Part shown: positions 17,692 to 26,026 of the stretch, piece after piece
Layout of the letters: the number at the start of each line of letters is the position of its first letter
Numbering within the stretch: position 1 is the stretch's first letter
Origin: Desulforudis sp.
GTDB taxonomy: Bacteria > Bacillota > Desulfotomaculia > Desulfotomaculales > Desulforudaceae
Assembly (NCBI GenBank): GCA_003604975.1
Contig: QZIR01000005.1
Location: forward strand, 1 to 45,944
DNA: 45,944 bases
Direction: 5' to 3'
Notes under the pieces: model-generated
The model's input: only the letters and a program-made list of their open reading frames with translations
The model's database searches: none
Told to the model about the DNA's origin: nothing
Position numbers and translations under genes: made by a program

Positions 17692-18051
17692 ATGGCTGAC
17701 GCTAACGTTAGACAGCAGTGGATTGGGGTAATCATCCGGTTTGTGGTCTCCGCCATCGTCCTGATGGTGGTCAGTTTCCTCTCGCCCGGTTTCGTCGTCC
17801 AGGGTGGGTTTATCGGTGCGCTGATTGCGGCCGCCGTTATTGCTATCCTGGGCTATCTGGTAGAAGCCCTGCTGGGTGACCGGATTTCGCCCCAGAGTCG
17901 CGGCCTGGTCGGTTTCATTACCGCCGCCGTCGTCATCTACCTGGCGCAGTTTATCATTCCGGGACTGTTAACGGTAAGCATCATTGGTGCTCTCATCGCG
18001 GCCTTTATTATTGGTCTTATTGATGCTTTCGTGCCTACCGTCCTGCGCTAG
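17692..18051 (+). CDS. phage-holin-4 family membrane protein (YvlD-like)
   Basis: A 119-residue protein made almost wholly of four hydrophobic segments, with short polar turns (GDRISPQSRG) and Gly/Ala-rich helices. The pattern matches the small membrane family annotated as phage holin family 4 / YvlD. Chromosomal members are not prophage genes and their function is unknown. Start ATG 17692 follows AAAGGAGGTG. It occupies the place where clostridial genomes usually carry gpr (spore protease) between rpsT and spoIIP. Confidence 0.65.
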   Translation: MADANVRQQWIGVIIRFVVSAIVLMVVSFLSPGFVVQGGFIGALIAAAVIAILGYLVEALLGDRISPQSRGLVGFITAAVVIYLAQFIIPGLLTVSIIGALIAAFIIGLIDAFVPTVLR

Positions 18052-18059
18052 GTCTAAAC

Positions 18060-18104
18060 AACCCCCCTCTGTGCGTAATAATGCCCGAGGGGGGTTTGTC
18101 TTTG
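18060..18104 (+). terminator. hairpin after the holin-like gene, overlapping the spoIIP ribosome-binding region
   Basis: AACCCCCCTC (18060-18069) pairs with GAGGGGGGTT (18087-18096) around a 17-base loop, followed by TGTCTTTG. The right arm also provides the only strong Shine-Dalgarno for spoIIP, so forming the hairpin would hide it. Confidence 0.65.
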
Positions 18105-19064
18105 CGTTTGACAGTGGCCGTTGCCGTGCTCCTAACCGTAATTCTCTCAGCGGGGGTTTTTTTGCCGGTTTCGCCGGAACTCGCTAGGGCGGGGACAAGC
18201 GTCGCTCTGGAATGGGGTGTCCGGGATCTCCACCGGATTGTGGACCTGGCCCTGCCCAGGGTGAGTGAACGGGAACTGCGTCCGGGTGAACTCCTGGTGA
18301 GGACGGTAAGTCGGGCCACGGGTGTGGATATTGGGGACAACCACCGCATGGTGGTCTCCCAGCTGCCGGTTCGTCCGTGTGACCCCGTGGTGACGCTGCC
18401 CGCCGTCCGCTACGAGCCGCAGATTGCGGATGTGCTGGACGACCGGCGGGAAGGGCGGGTCCTGGTCGGGATCTACCACACCCACACCGGAGAGACATAC
18501 AGCCTGACCGACGGGGTGGAGCGTTATGATGGTTGTCCCGGTGGGGTCGTTGAAGTGGGCCGGGTCTTGGAACAGACCCTGCGTGAGCGTCACGGTGTCG
18601 CCGTGGCCCACACCGAGAAGATCCACGACGTGCCTTATGCCACATCTTACTTGGAATCCTTCAAGACGGCGCAGGGATTGCTGGATGAGCACCGTTCCAT
18701 CCGCATCCTGATGGACATCCACCGGGACAGTAAAAAGGCGCGAGAACACAACACGGTGGAGATCGACGGGCAGGAATACGCCACGGTTCTGATCATCGTG
18801 GGTTCGGACGCCCGGCAGTTTTTCCCCGGCTGGCAGGATAACCTGGCGGTGGCAAAAAAGGTGTCGGCCGTGGCCCAGCGCATGTATCCCGGGCTAGTCA
18901 GCGGAGTCCGGGTACAGGAAGGACGCTACAACCAGTACCTGCACCCGGGGGCCTTGCTGTTGGAGGTCGGCGCCGTCAACAACCATACCGGGGAGGCGCT
19001 CCGTTCGGCGGAACTGCTGGCCGACGTTATTGCCGAAGTACTGGATAACAGGGAATCTGAATGA
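18102..19064 (+). CDS. spoIIP: stage II sporulation protein P (cell-wall hydrolase)
   Basis: SpoIIP is an amidase/endopeptidase that works with SpoIID and SpoIIM to thin septal peptidoglycan during engulfment. An N-terminal membrane anchor (LRLTVAVAVLLTVILSAGVF) precedes the catalytic domain. Motifs expected of the family are present: GIYHTHTGETYSL (metal His and Glu), LMDIHRDSKK (His, Asp) and LLLEVGAVNNHTGEAL. At about 320 residues it is slightly shorter than the Bacillus subtilis protein. The start is chosen at TTG 18102, 7 bases after GAGGGGGG; ATG 18081 and other TTGs are possible. Confidence 0.88.
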   Translation: MRLTVAVAVLLTVILSAGVFLPVSPELARAGTSVALEWGVRDLHRIVDLALPRVSERELRPGELLVRTVSRATGVDIGDNHRMVVSQLPVRPCDPVVTLPAVRYEPQIADVLDDRREGRVLVGIYHTHTGETYSLTDGVERYDGCPGGVVEVGRVLEQTLRERHGVAVAHTEKIHDVPYATSYLESFKTAQGLLDEHRSIRILMDIHRDSKKAREHNTVEIDGQEYATVLIIVGSDARQFFPGWQDNLAVAKKVSAVAQRMYPGLVSGVRVQEGRYNQYLHPGALLLEVGAVNNHTGEALRSAELLADVIAEVLDNRESE

Positions 19065-19082
19065 CTAAGGAGTATTCATACA

Positions 19083-19310
19083 ATGCGTGTCTATCCTTTG
19101 CTGGCCCTGACCATGCTTGGAGCCAGTGTCGTGTTTGGAACCCAAATCGTCTTAGACCATTTCAACCGGGCGGTGCTCCCGCGTGAACCGCTGCGGGCCG
19201 TGGTGGTCGAGCGCCTGGATGACCAGCTGGTGCGCTGTGACATCCTGGGGGCCAGCCTCACTCTGGCCGTTCCGGAAAACCTGGACAACCTGTGGACCGA
19301 ACTTGAGTAA
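19083..19310 (+). CDS. small membrane-anchored protein, unknown
   Basis: A 75-residue protein I cannot assign. It starts with a hydrophobic segment (YPLLALTMLGASVVFGTQIVL) and continues with a small polar domain (LRAVVVERLDDQLVRCDILGASLTLAVPENL) that looks like a short beta barrel, distantly reminiscent of DUF3006-type proteins. It begins 19 bases after spoIIP with AAGGAG upstream, so it is likely co-transcribed and could be sporulation-linked. Confidence 0.55.
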   Translation: MRVYPLLALTMLGASVVFGTQIVLDHFNRAVLPREPLRAVVVERLDDQLVRCDILGASLTLAVPENLDNLWTELE

Positions 19311-19332
19311 GCTCAAAAAGCCACATACCATC

Positions 19333-19359
19333 ACAGGCAGAACCCGGTAGACATATGAT
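19333..19359 (+). promoter_or_regulatory. candidate sigma-K promoter upstream of the cgeB-like gene
   Basis: ACA, 16 bases, then CATATGAT resembles the late mother-cell sigma-K consensus (AC, N16-17, CATAnnnTA). The consensus is short and could occur by chance; the support is that CgeB proteins belong to late sporulation. Confidence 0.25.
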
Positions 19360-19420
19360 GGAATAAGCTGATATTCCTTCCACTGGAACCAGCTGAATCT
19401 GGCCTGCGGGGTGCTGTCAC

Positions 19421-20359
19421 ATGCGCATTCTTTTTACCAATCCTCCCCCTATTATCAAATACGGTATGGAACTGGGTTTCCAAAAGCACGGCTGGGAAAC
19501 CGCCAGGATTGAAATCCCGGAGCAGAATGAACAGGCCGTTCTAAAGAAAGTGGAAGAGTTCAAACCCGATTACCTTTTCACCGAAGGCGGTGTGGAGACT
19601 AAGAGATTTGTATTCCCGGTTTTGGAAAAGACGGGGATCCCGCATATCTTCTGGGCGATTGAAGATCCCATTGCCAGCGGCCTGGGGATGGAATGGGCCG
19701 CCAGGTCCGTGCTTACCCTTACCCCGTGTATAGAGATGATTCCAGTCTACGAGAAAAGCAAGCACAAGGTGCTCTGTGTTCCGTTTGCCATGGACCCGGA
19801 CTACTACTACAAGAGGTCTCCGTCCGACAAATACCGGGAGCTGGATGCCATTCACATCGGCAACAACTACAATGTTTTCCCCAAACGTTGCGAGGCCTAC
19901 CAATACATTATCCAGCCCTTCATAGATATGGGGAAACGCATTGAGATCTACGGGTGGGACTGGACGAACCCGAGACACCAGTTTAACGTCGACCAAAAAC
20001 ATGTGAAAGGATACATGGCCCATGAGGAAAGCGTGGTCGCTTACTCGTCGGCGAAAATCGTACTCGGCGTCCACTCAATCGTGGATTCCGAAACCATGCA
20101 GTCCATGCGTACCTTTGAGGTGCTAGGTTGCGCCGGGTTTTTCCTGACCCAGCACACCAAGGCCGTTGAATCCATGTTTGAAAACCACAAGCATCTGGCT
20201 TGGTCCAGTAGTTACGAGGAAACAGTCGAGATCATGGACTTCTATTTAAACAATCAGGCAGCCAGGGAAAGGGTAGCGCTGGCGGGACAAAAATTGGTGC
20301 TGGAAAAACACACCTACCAACACCGAGTGGCCGATATTTTGCAGGCGTTGGACCTGTGA
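19421..20359 (+). CDS. CgeB-like glycosyltransferase (spore maturation family)
   Basis: A 312-residue protein with the two-part organisation of the CgeB / DUF3880 family. The N-terminal half opens MRILFTNPPPIIKYGMELGFQKHGW and contains FKPDYLFTEGGVETKRF and IPHIFWAIEDP. The C-terminal Rossmann half has AIHIGNNYNVFPKRCEAY and the donor-binding region SMRTFEVLGCAGFFLTQHTKAVESMF. Bacillus subtilis CgeB affects the spore outer layer; related proteins also decorate flagellins or capsules. Start ATG 19421. It is paired with another glycosyltransferase 146 bases downstream. Confidence 0.75.
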   Translation: MRILFTNPPPIIKYGMELGFQKHGWETARIEIPEQNEQAVLKKVEEFKPDYLFTEGGVETKRFVFPVLEKTGIPHIFWAIEDPIASGLGMEWAARSVLTLTPCIEMIPVYEKSKHKVLCVPFAMDPDYYYKRSPSDKYRELDAIHIGNNYNVFPKRCEAYQYIIQPFIDMGKRIEIYGWDWTNPRHQFNVDQKHVKGYMAHEESVVAYSSAKIVLGVHSIVDSETMQSMRTFEVLGCAGFFLTQHTKAVESMFENHKHLAWSSSYEETVEIMDFYLNNQAARERVALAGQKLVLEKHTYQHRVADILQALDL

Positions 20360-20505
20360 CTGGGGGAGCAGGCTTGACCGCTGGCGGCTGTAGGATAATC
20401 GGCCACCACTATGACCTTACGCAAAGCGTTGATCAACTGGAGAGAATGTATGAACAGTATCTTTAACAGAGTTAGCAAGGGATTGTGCCGGAGAGGAGCG
20501 ATAGC

Positions 20506-21684
20506 GTGACCAAACAGAATGAACAAGGTCTTTCCCGGGAGTACAACGACATCAGGCACCTGTTCTGGTCTCCCGCGGAGGTCGCACCAGTTGAAGTGGA
20601 TGCCGGCAAATCTCGCCTTGATATGCTGGGTATCAACCGTAGTTTGACCCGTGGTGACACAGGCGATACGGTCATTGTATACCCTCCAACCATTGACTGG
20701 CATTTTATGAAGCAGCGGCCCCAGCAGTTGATGCAGCAGTTTGCTTTACACGGGCATCAGGTATACTACTGCAACAAGATGCAGTCCAAGGATCGGAAGT
20801 ACACACAGGTAATTCCAAACCTGACTGTTGTTCACGACAACAAGGCGTTTATCCGCGAAGCCATCCCGTTCTTGAAGCGCCAGGGCAAGAGGATCCTGGT
20901 GTGGAGTTCGTGGTCGAAGCTGCATTTGTTCCTGGACCAGTATGCTCCTGACATCCTCGTGTACGACTATGTTGACGATTTTCCGGCCTGGGTACCGTAT
21001 CTAGAGAAAATGGTCCATATGGCGGATGTGGTCTGTACCACGGCTTCCTCGCTAAAGCAGCACATCGAGCGGGATTTTTCAGGCAAACCGTGCTACTTGA
21101 TCCCAAACGGATGCGATTTGGACCACTTTCAACAATACAAGCACGCACCACCGGAAAGGCCCGTCGAGTACCAGGACCACGATGGCCCGATCATTACGTA
21201 CATCGGCGCCTGGGCCCACTGGGTGGACCACGACCTTGTGGAGCAGGTGGCTGCGGCGTTTCCGGAGGCCTTGGTCTCCATCATTGGGGTGGAGTACGGG
21301 GCGAAGGTCAGCCAGTCCGTACCCAACCTGAAGTACCTGGGCTATAAGTTTCACGAGGTGCTGCCGCGCTACCTGTATTATACAGATGTTTGCCTGATCC
21401 CCTTCCGGCTGAACCAAATAACCCTGGCCACCAACCCGGTCAAGATGTATGAGTACCTGGCGGCGGGGAGACCCGTCGTGACCACGGATTTGCCTGAGGC
21501 ACGGAATGCCCCGGGAGTAAACATCGGAAAGGATCGGGATTCTTTTGTCTCCTGCGTCGGGCGGATCCTGTCGTCGTTGATAGCGTTCGACGCGGACGAG
21601 GTGAACCGCTGGCTTCGCTTGCACACCTGGGAAAACCGCTACAAGAGGATAGACGAGATACTGGAAGGTATTGCCCCGCGTTAG
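20506..21684 (+). CDS. GT4-type glycosyltransferase
   Basis: A roughly 392-residue GT-B glycosyltransferase. The N-terminal domain contains VIVYPPTIDWHFMKQRPQQLMQQFALHGHQVYYCN, a phrase common in family 1/4 enzymes that act with cell-surface sugars. The C-terminal donor domain has CYLIPNGCDLDHF, ITYIGAWAHWVDHDLV and PVKMYEYLAAGRPVVTTDLPEA (EX7E-like region). The acceptor cannot be predicted. The start is placed at GTG 20506 after GAGAGGAG; GTG 20485 would add seven residues. It may act with the CgeB-like protein before it. Confidence 0.8.
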   Translation: MTKQNEQGLSREYNDIRHLFWSPAEVAPVEVDAGKSRLDMLGINRSLTRGDTGDTVIVYPPTIDWHFMKQRPQQLMQQFALHGHQVYYCNKMQSKDRKYTQVIPNLTVVHDNKAFIREAIPFLKRQGKRILVWSSWSKLHLFLDQYAPDILVYDYVDDFPAWVPYLEKMVHMADVVCTTASSLKQHIERDFSGKPCYLIPNGCDLDHFQQYKHAPPERPVEYQDHDGPIITYIGAWAHWVDHDLVEQVAAAFPEALVSIIGVEYGAKVSQSVPNLKYLGYKFHEVLPRYLYYTDVCLIPFRLNQITLATNPVKMYEYLAAGRPVVTTDLPEARNAPGVNIGKDRDSFVSCVGRILSSLIAFDADEVNRWLRLHTWENRYKRIDEILEGIAPR

Positions 21685-21724
21685 AAAGAGAGGCCTTGTA
21701 CATTCCGGGGAACTCGAAAATGCT

Positions 21725-21753
21725 TTGCGCCGGTAACCAGTCCCTGCTATAAT
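21725..21753 (+). promoter_or_regulatory. sigma-A promoter of lepA
   Basis: TTGCGC and TATAAT are separated by exactly 17 bases. Initiation would fall near 21760, giving a very short or nearly leaderless start for lepA (ATG 21767/21773). Confidence 0.75.
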
Positions 21754-21766
21754 AACGTGGGGTGTT

Positions 21767-23584
21767 ATGCAGATGAGCAGGGAGCAGGATCGGATCCGGA
21801 ACTTTTGTATCATTGCGCACATCGACCACGGTAAGTCAACCCTGGCCGACCGGTTGCTTGAGCACACCGGTGCGCTTTCCGCACGCGAGATGCAGGACCA
21901 GGTGCTGGACACCATGGACCTGGAACGCGAACGCGGGATCACAATCAAGCTGCAGGCGGTCCGGATTCTTTATAAGGCCCGGGACGGTCAGGAGTACCAG
22001 TTAAACCTGATCGACACCCCCGGCCACGTTGACTTTTCCTACGAGGTCTCGCGGAGCCTCGCCGCCTGTGAGGGCGCGCTGCTCGTGATCGACGCCAGTC
22101 AGGGCATCGAGGCTCAGACCCTGGCCAACGTCTATTTGGCCCTGGACCACAACCTGGAGATCATTCCGGTAATCAACAAGATCGACCTGCCGTCCGCCGA
22201 GCCCGACCGGGTTTGCGCGGAACTGGAGGACGTCATTGGACTGGACGGTTCTACGGCCATCCGGGCCTCGGCCAAGACCGGCGAGGGTATTGAGGCCATT
22301 TTGGACCGCATCGTCTCGGATATCCCGGCGCCCGCCGGAGATCCCGAAGCCCCACTACGCGCCCTAATTTTCGATTCACACTATGATTCGTACCGCGGCG
22401 TCATCGCCTATGTCCGGGTTATGGAAGGAAGTATCCGCGAAGGCATGCCGATCCGGATGATGGCCGGTTCCAAGGAGTTTGAGGTCAGCGACCTGGGCAT
22501 CTTCCGCCCGGCACCGACCGCCGTCAAGGAACTAAGGGCTGGCGAGGTCGGTTTTGTCGCGGCGGCGGTCAAGAACGTTAAGGACTGCCGGGTGGGTGAC
22601 ACCATCACCGACGCCAGAAGGTCAGCAGCAGAGCCCCTGCCCGGCTACCGCAAGGCGAAGCCGATGGTATACTGCGGCCTCTACCCGGTGGAACCGGGCG
22701 ATTTTGACCGCCTGCGGGAGGCTCTGGACAAGCTTTCGCTGAACGACGCCTCCCTGGTCTGGGAGCCGGAGACCTCGATTGCCTTGGGGTTCGGTTTCCG
22801 GTGCGGCTTTCTCGGGCTATTACATATGGAAATTGTTCAGGAACGGTTGGAGCGGGAATACGGGCTGGAACTGGTGACCACCGCCCCCAGCGTGCTGTAC
22901 CGTGTGACCAAGACCGATGGTGAAATTGTAGAGATTCAGAACCCCTCCCAGATGCCGAGCTCCGGACTGATTGAACAGATGGAGGAGCCGTTCGTAAAGG
23001 CCTCGATAATGATGCCCAAGGACTTTGTCGGGCCGGTCATGGAACTCTGTCAGGACCGGCGCGGTGTCTTCATTAATATGGAGTATATCAGCACGCAGCG
23101 GGTACTGCTCACCTACGAGATGCCGCTGTCCGAGATCATCTTCGACTTCTTCGACCGGCTGAAGTCGTCCACGCGGGGGTACGCCTCCCTGGATTACGAG
23201 CTGGTCGGGAACCGCCAGGCCGACCTGGTGCGGGTGGACATCCTGGTCGCCGACGAGGCCATGGACGCCCTTTCGCTCATCGTGCACAAGGACCGCGCCT
23301 ACCACCGCGGGCGGGCGATTGTCGAGCGCCTGCGCGGGCTGATCCCCCGGCACATGTTCGAGATCCCGATCCAGGCCGCCATCGGCCAGCGTATCATCGC
23401 CCGGGAAAGCATCAAGGCCCTGCGTAAGAACGTTCTGGCGAAATGCTACGGCGGCGACGTCACCCGCAAACGGAAGCTGTTGGAGAAGCAAAAGGAAGGC
23501 AAGCGGCGGATGAAACAGGTCGGAAACGTGGAGATCCCGCAGGAAGCCTTTATGAGCGTACTTAGTATCGGAGACGAGAAATAG
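21767..23584 (+). CDS. lepA: elongation factor 4 (LepA), ribosomal back-translocase GTPase
   Basis: A 605-residue translational GTPase of normal length. G1 is [16 protein letters not shown] (18-33), G2 lies around RERGITIK, G3 is DTPGHVDF, G4 is [13 protein letters not shown], and the LepA-specific C-terminal domain ends with [33 protein letters not shown]. It acts on stalled or mistranslocated ribosomes. ATG 21767 and ATG 21773 are both possible. The stop codon overlaps the hemW start. Confidence 0.96.
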   Translation: MQMSREQDRIRNFCIIAHIDHGKSTLADRLLEHTGALSAREMQDQVLDTMDLERERGITIKLQAVRILYKARDGQEYQLNLIDTPGHVDFSYEVSRSLAACEGALLVIDASQGIEAQTLANVYLALDHNLEIIPVINKIDLPSAEPDRVCAELEDVIGLDGSTAIRASAKTGEGIEAILDRIVSDIPAPAGDPEAPLRALIFDSHYDSYRGVIAYVRVMEGSIREGMPIRMMAGSKEFEVSDLGIFRPAPTAVKELRAGEVGFVAAAVKNVKDCRVGDTITDARRSAAEPLPGYRKAKPMVYCGLYPVEPGDFDRLREALDKLSLNDASLVWEPETSIALGFGFRCGFLGLLHMEIVQERLEREYGLELVTTAPSVLYRVTKTDGEIVEIQNPSQMPSSGLIEQMEEPFVKASIMMPKDFVGPVMELCQDRRGVFINMEYISTQRVLLTYEMPLSEIIFDFFDRLKSSTRGYASLDYELVGNRQADLVRVDILVADEAMDALSLIVHKDRAYHRGRAIVERLRGLIPRHMFEIPIQAAIGQRIIARESIKALRKNVLAKCYGGDVTRKRKLLEKQKEGKRRMKQVGNVEIPQEAFMSVLSIGDEK

Positions 23585-24720
23585 TGAGCTGGGGCCTGTA
23601 CCTGCATGTTCCCTTCTGTCTGGCCAAATGCGCCTACTGCGATTTTGTCTCCTACCCCTATACACAGGTGGAGGCCGGACGCTACCTGTGGGCGCTGCGG
23701 CGGGAGATACTACTGCACCTGGCCGCTGGGGAGTTGCCGCAAACGACTCCGGATACCGTCTTCATCGGCGGGGGAACTCCCACCATCCTGCCCGACCGAC
23801 AACTGACCGACCTGGTTCGCGAGTTGGCGGTACGGTTCCGCTGGCCGGAGTGGGCCGAGGTCACCGTCGAGGCTAACCCCGGAACCATCGACCGGCGCAA
23901 GCTTGCCGGGTTGCGCAAGGCCGGGGTGAACCGGCTCAGCATCGGGATGCAGGCCGCGCATCCGAAAAATCTGTCCACCCTGGGGCGCCGCCACACTTAC
24001 GAAGACGTGGTCGAGGCCGTACAGGCCGCCCGGGACACCGGTTTTACGAACCTCAACCTGGACCTGATCTTCGGCATGCCCGGCCAGACGGTGGACGAAT
24101 GGCGGGCCACGATCGCCCTGGCCTGTTCCCTGGAGCCCGAGCATATTGCCGCTTACAGCCTGGAAATCCCGGAGGGAACCAGGCTTTTTCGACTGGTGGA
24201 ACGAAACGAGCTGGAGCCTTGCCCGGAGGAAAGGGAGTTGGAGATGTACCAGTTGCTTCGGCAAAACTTGGCCCGGCACGGTTACCGACAGTACGAGATC
24301 TCCAACTTTGCGCGGGCCGGCTTTGAGTGCCGGCACAACATCCGCTATTGGCAGAACGGGAACTACCTCGGATTGGGACCGGCCGCCCATTCCCACTTCA
24401 ACGGACGCCGCTGGTCCAACTGTTGCCGGATTGAACGCTATGCGGCCGCTCTGGAGGCCGGCGAGCTCCCCCTGGCCGAAGACGAGCAGCTGGACCGGCG
24501 CACCCAGATGGGGGAGACGATGTTCATGGGGCTGCGGATGCGCTGGGGTGTTTACCTTCCGGCCTTTCGGGAACGTTTCGGCACGGACGCCAGGGTAGCC
24601 TACCGGGACGAAATCAGGCGCCTTTCGGAGCGGGGCCTGGTTGAACTCGCCGGACCTTACCTACGCCTGACCGAAACCGGCCTCCCCGTAGCGAACCTTG
24701 TGTTCATCGAGTTTCTCTAA
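23584..24720 (+). CDS. hemW: HemW, radical-SAM heme chaperone (formerly 'coproporphyrinogen III oxidase-like')
   Basis: A 378-residue radical-SAM protein. The cluster motif is CLAKCAYC (11-18: CxxxCxxC with the HemW-type tyrosine), preceded by LYLHVPF. GGGTPTIL, NPGTI and RLSIGMQA are typical of the family. The HemW-specific C-terminal domain (YWQNGNYLGLGPAAHSHFNGRRW) follows. Members lacking the extra Cys of HemN act as heme chaperones rather than oxidases. It starts at GTG 23584, sharing one base with the lepA stop. Confidence 0.92.
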   Translation: MSWGLYLHVPFCLAKCAYCDFVSYPYTQVEAGRYLWALRREILLHLAAGELPQTTPDTVFIGGGTPTILPDRQLTDLVRELAVRFRWPEWAEVTVEANPGTIDRRKLAGLRKAGVNRLSIGMQAAHPKNLSTLGRRHTYEDVVEAVQAARDTGFTNLNLDLIFGMPGQTVDEWRATIALACSLEPEHIAAYSLEIPEGTRLFRLVERNELEPCPEERELEMYQLLRQNLARHGYRQYEISNFARAGFECRHNIRYWQNGNYLGLGPAAHSHFNGRRWSNCCRIERYAAALEAGELPLAEDEQLDRRTQMGETMFMGLRMRWGVYLPAFRERFGTDARVAYRDEIRRLSERGLVELAGPYLRLTETGLPVANLVFIEFL

Positions 24721-24841
24721 CTCCCAAAACACTAACCGGGTTTTATCACCGGATACTACTCCGGACGTAAATACGGGGAATACTGTTACCGTAGACGGTG
24801 AGACCCGTGCGGCGGTTTCCAGTTCATAACCAAGATCAATG

Positions 24842-24870
24842 TTGACAAATACAGGGTGCGGTGCTATCGT
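24842..24870 (+). promoter_or_regulatory. sigma-A promoter of the hrcA heat-shock operon
   Basis: TTGACA and TATCGT are separated by 17 bases. The expected start (about 24877) is just upstream of the CIRCE operator. Confidence 0.75.
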
Positions 24871-24880
24871 ATTTTTTAGG

Positions 24881-24907
24881 TTAGCACTCACTTGAGGAGA
24901 GTGCTAA
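24881..24907 (+). promoter_or_regulatory. CIRCE operator, HrcA binding site
   Basis: TTAGCACTC, 9 bases, GAGTGCTAA: a perfect match to the CIRCE consensus. HrcA binds it and represses the operon until heat or unfolded protein titrates the chaperonin that keeps HrcA active. It is the only CIRCE I see in the window, so the whole hrcA-dnaJ operon, including the group III chaperonin, should be under it. Confidence 0.97.
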
Positions 24908-24925
24908 TAAGGGGGGCGAGACCCT

Positions 24926-25957
24926 GTGACTCTAGATGAACGCAAGAAGCGGATTCTATGGGCCATTATCCAGGATTTCATCGCCACCGCGGAGCCGGTT
25001 GGGTCGCGCACGCTGGCCCGTAAGTATAACCTGGGCGTGAGTCCGGCGACGGTCCGGAACGAAATGGCCGACCTTGAGGAGATGGGTTTTCTGGAGCAGC
25101 CCCACACTTCGGCGGGGCGCGTACCCTCTCACCACGGGTATCGCTACTATGTGGACCACCTGATGCAGCCCACCGAACTGGCCGAAAGCGAGAAGGAACT
25201 GGTCAGGGTCAGCTTTGAGACCAAGGTCAAGATGATCTCCGAGGTCATCCAGCGGACCGGCCAGCTGCTCTCCCAGTTGTCCAGCTATGCGGCCATGGTG
25301 GTGTCACCCTGTGCCAACCGTACACGGTTGCGCCACATCCAGCTGGTGTCGATGGGCCGGGGGCAGGCGATGCTGCTGGTCGTGCTGGAGCCCGGAATCG
25401 TCCAGCACCGGATGATGGAATTACCGCCCGATCTGACGTCGGCAGACCTGGAGACCATCTCTCAGGTGGTAAACGCAAAGATCTCGGGCTCGCAGATGTC
25501 CGAACTGAAGCTGACGATCATCCGGGAGATATACGCGGAATTGCTGCGCCACAAGAGCCTCGTGGCCATGATTATGGACCTCATTGAGGATAGCAGCCGG
25601 TCCAAAGAGGACAGAATTTACCTGGGGGGCATCTTTAATATTCTAAATGAACCGGAATTTAACAACGTGGAGAAGGTCAAGACCTTGCTCGGGCTCCTGG
25701 AACAGGAAGAGCTGATCTGTGGCATCCTGTCCGAGCAGGACCAGCCGGGGGTGAACGTCCGGATCGGTTCGGAGAATAGTTGTGACGACATCAAGGACTG
25801 CAGCATGATCAGCGCCAACTACGAGATCGACGGACAGCGGATCGGTTCGGTTGCGGTACTGGGACCGACGCGGATGCAGTACGCCAAGGCGATCAGCGTG
25901 GTAGAATACCTGACTGCGAATCTGTCCGAGGTCCTGGCGAAGATGTACCGTTCCTAA
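24926..25957 (+). CDS. hrcA: heat-inducible transcription repressor HrcA
   Basis: A 343-residue HrcA. The N-terminal winged helix contains LDERKKRILWAIIQDFIATAEPVGSRTLARKYNLGVSPATVRNEMADLEEMGFLEQPHTSAGRVPS, the family's most conserved part. The GAF-like dimer and effector domain follows, ending with IGSVAVLGPTRMQYAKAISVVEYL. Start GTG 24926 follows GGGGGGCG. It is first in the operon and sits 56 bases after the left end of CIRCE, so it is autoregulated. Confidence 0.96.
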   Translation: MTLDERKKRILWAIIQDFIATAEPVGSRTLARKYNLGVSPATVRNEMADLEEMGFLEQPHTSAGRVPSHHGYRYYVDHLMQPTELAESEKELVRVSFETKVKMISEVIQRTGQLLSQLSSYAAMVVSPCANRTRLRHIQLVSMGRGQAMLLVVLEPGIVQHRMMELPPDLTSADLETISQVVNAKISGSQMSELKLTIIREIYAELLRHKSLVAMIMDLIEDSSRSKEDRIYLGGIFNILNEPEFNNVEKVKTLLGLLEQEELICGILSEQDQPGVNVRIGSENSCDDIKDCSMISANYEIDGQRIGSVAVLGPTRMQYAKAISVVEYLTANLSEVLAKMYRS

Positions 25958-26026
25958 AGGGATTATATGATAGCAGCCCCGGCTTCCGGGTCGGGTAAGG
26001 ATCGAAAAAACAGGAGGCTACCGATT

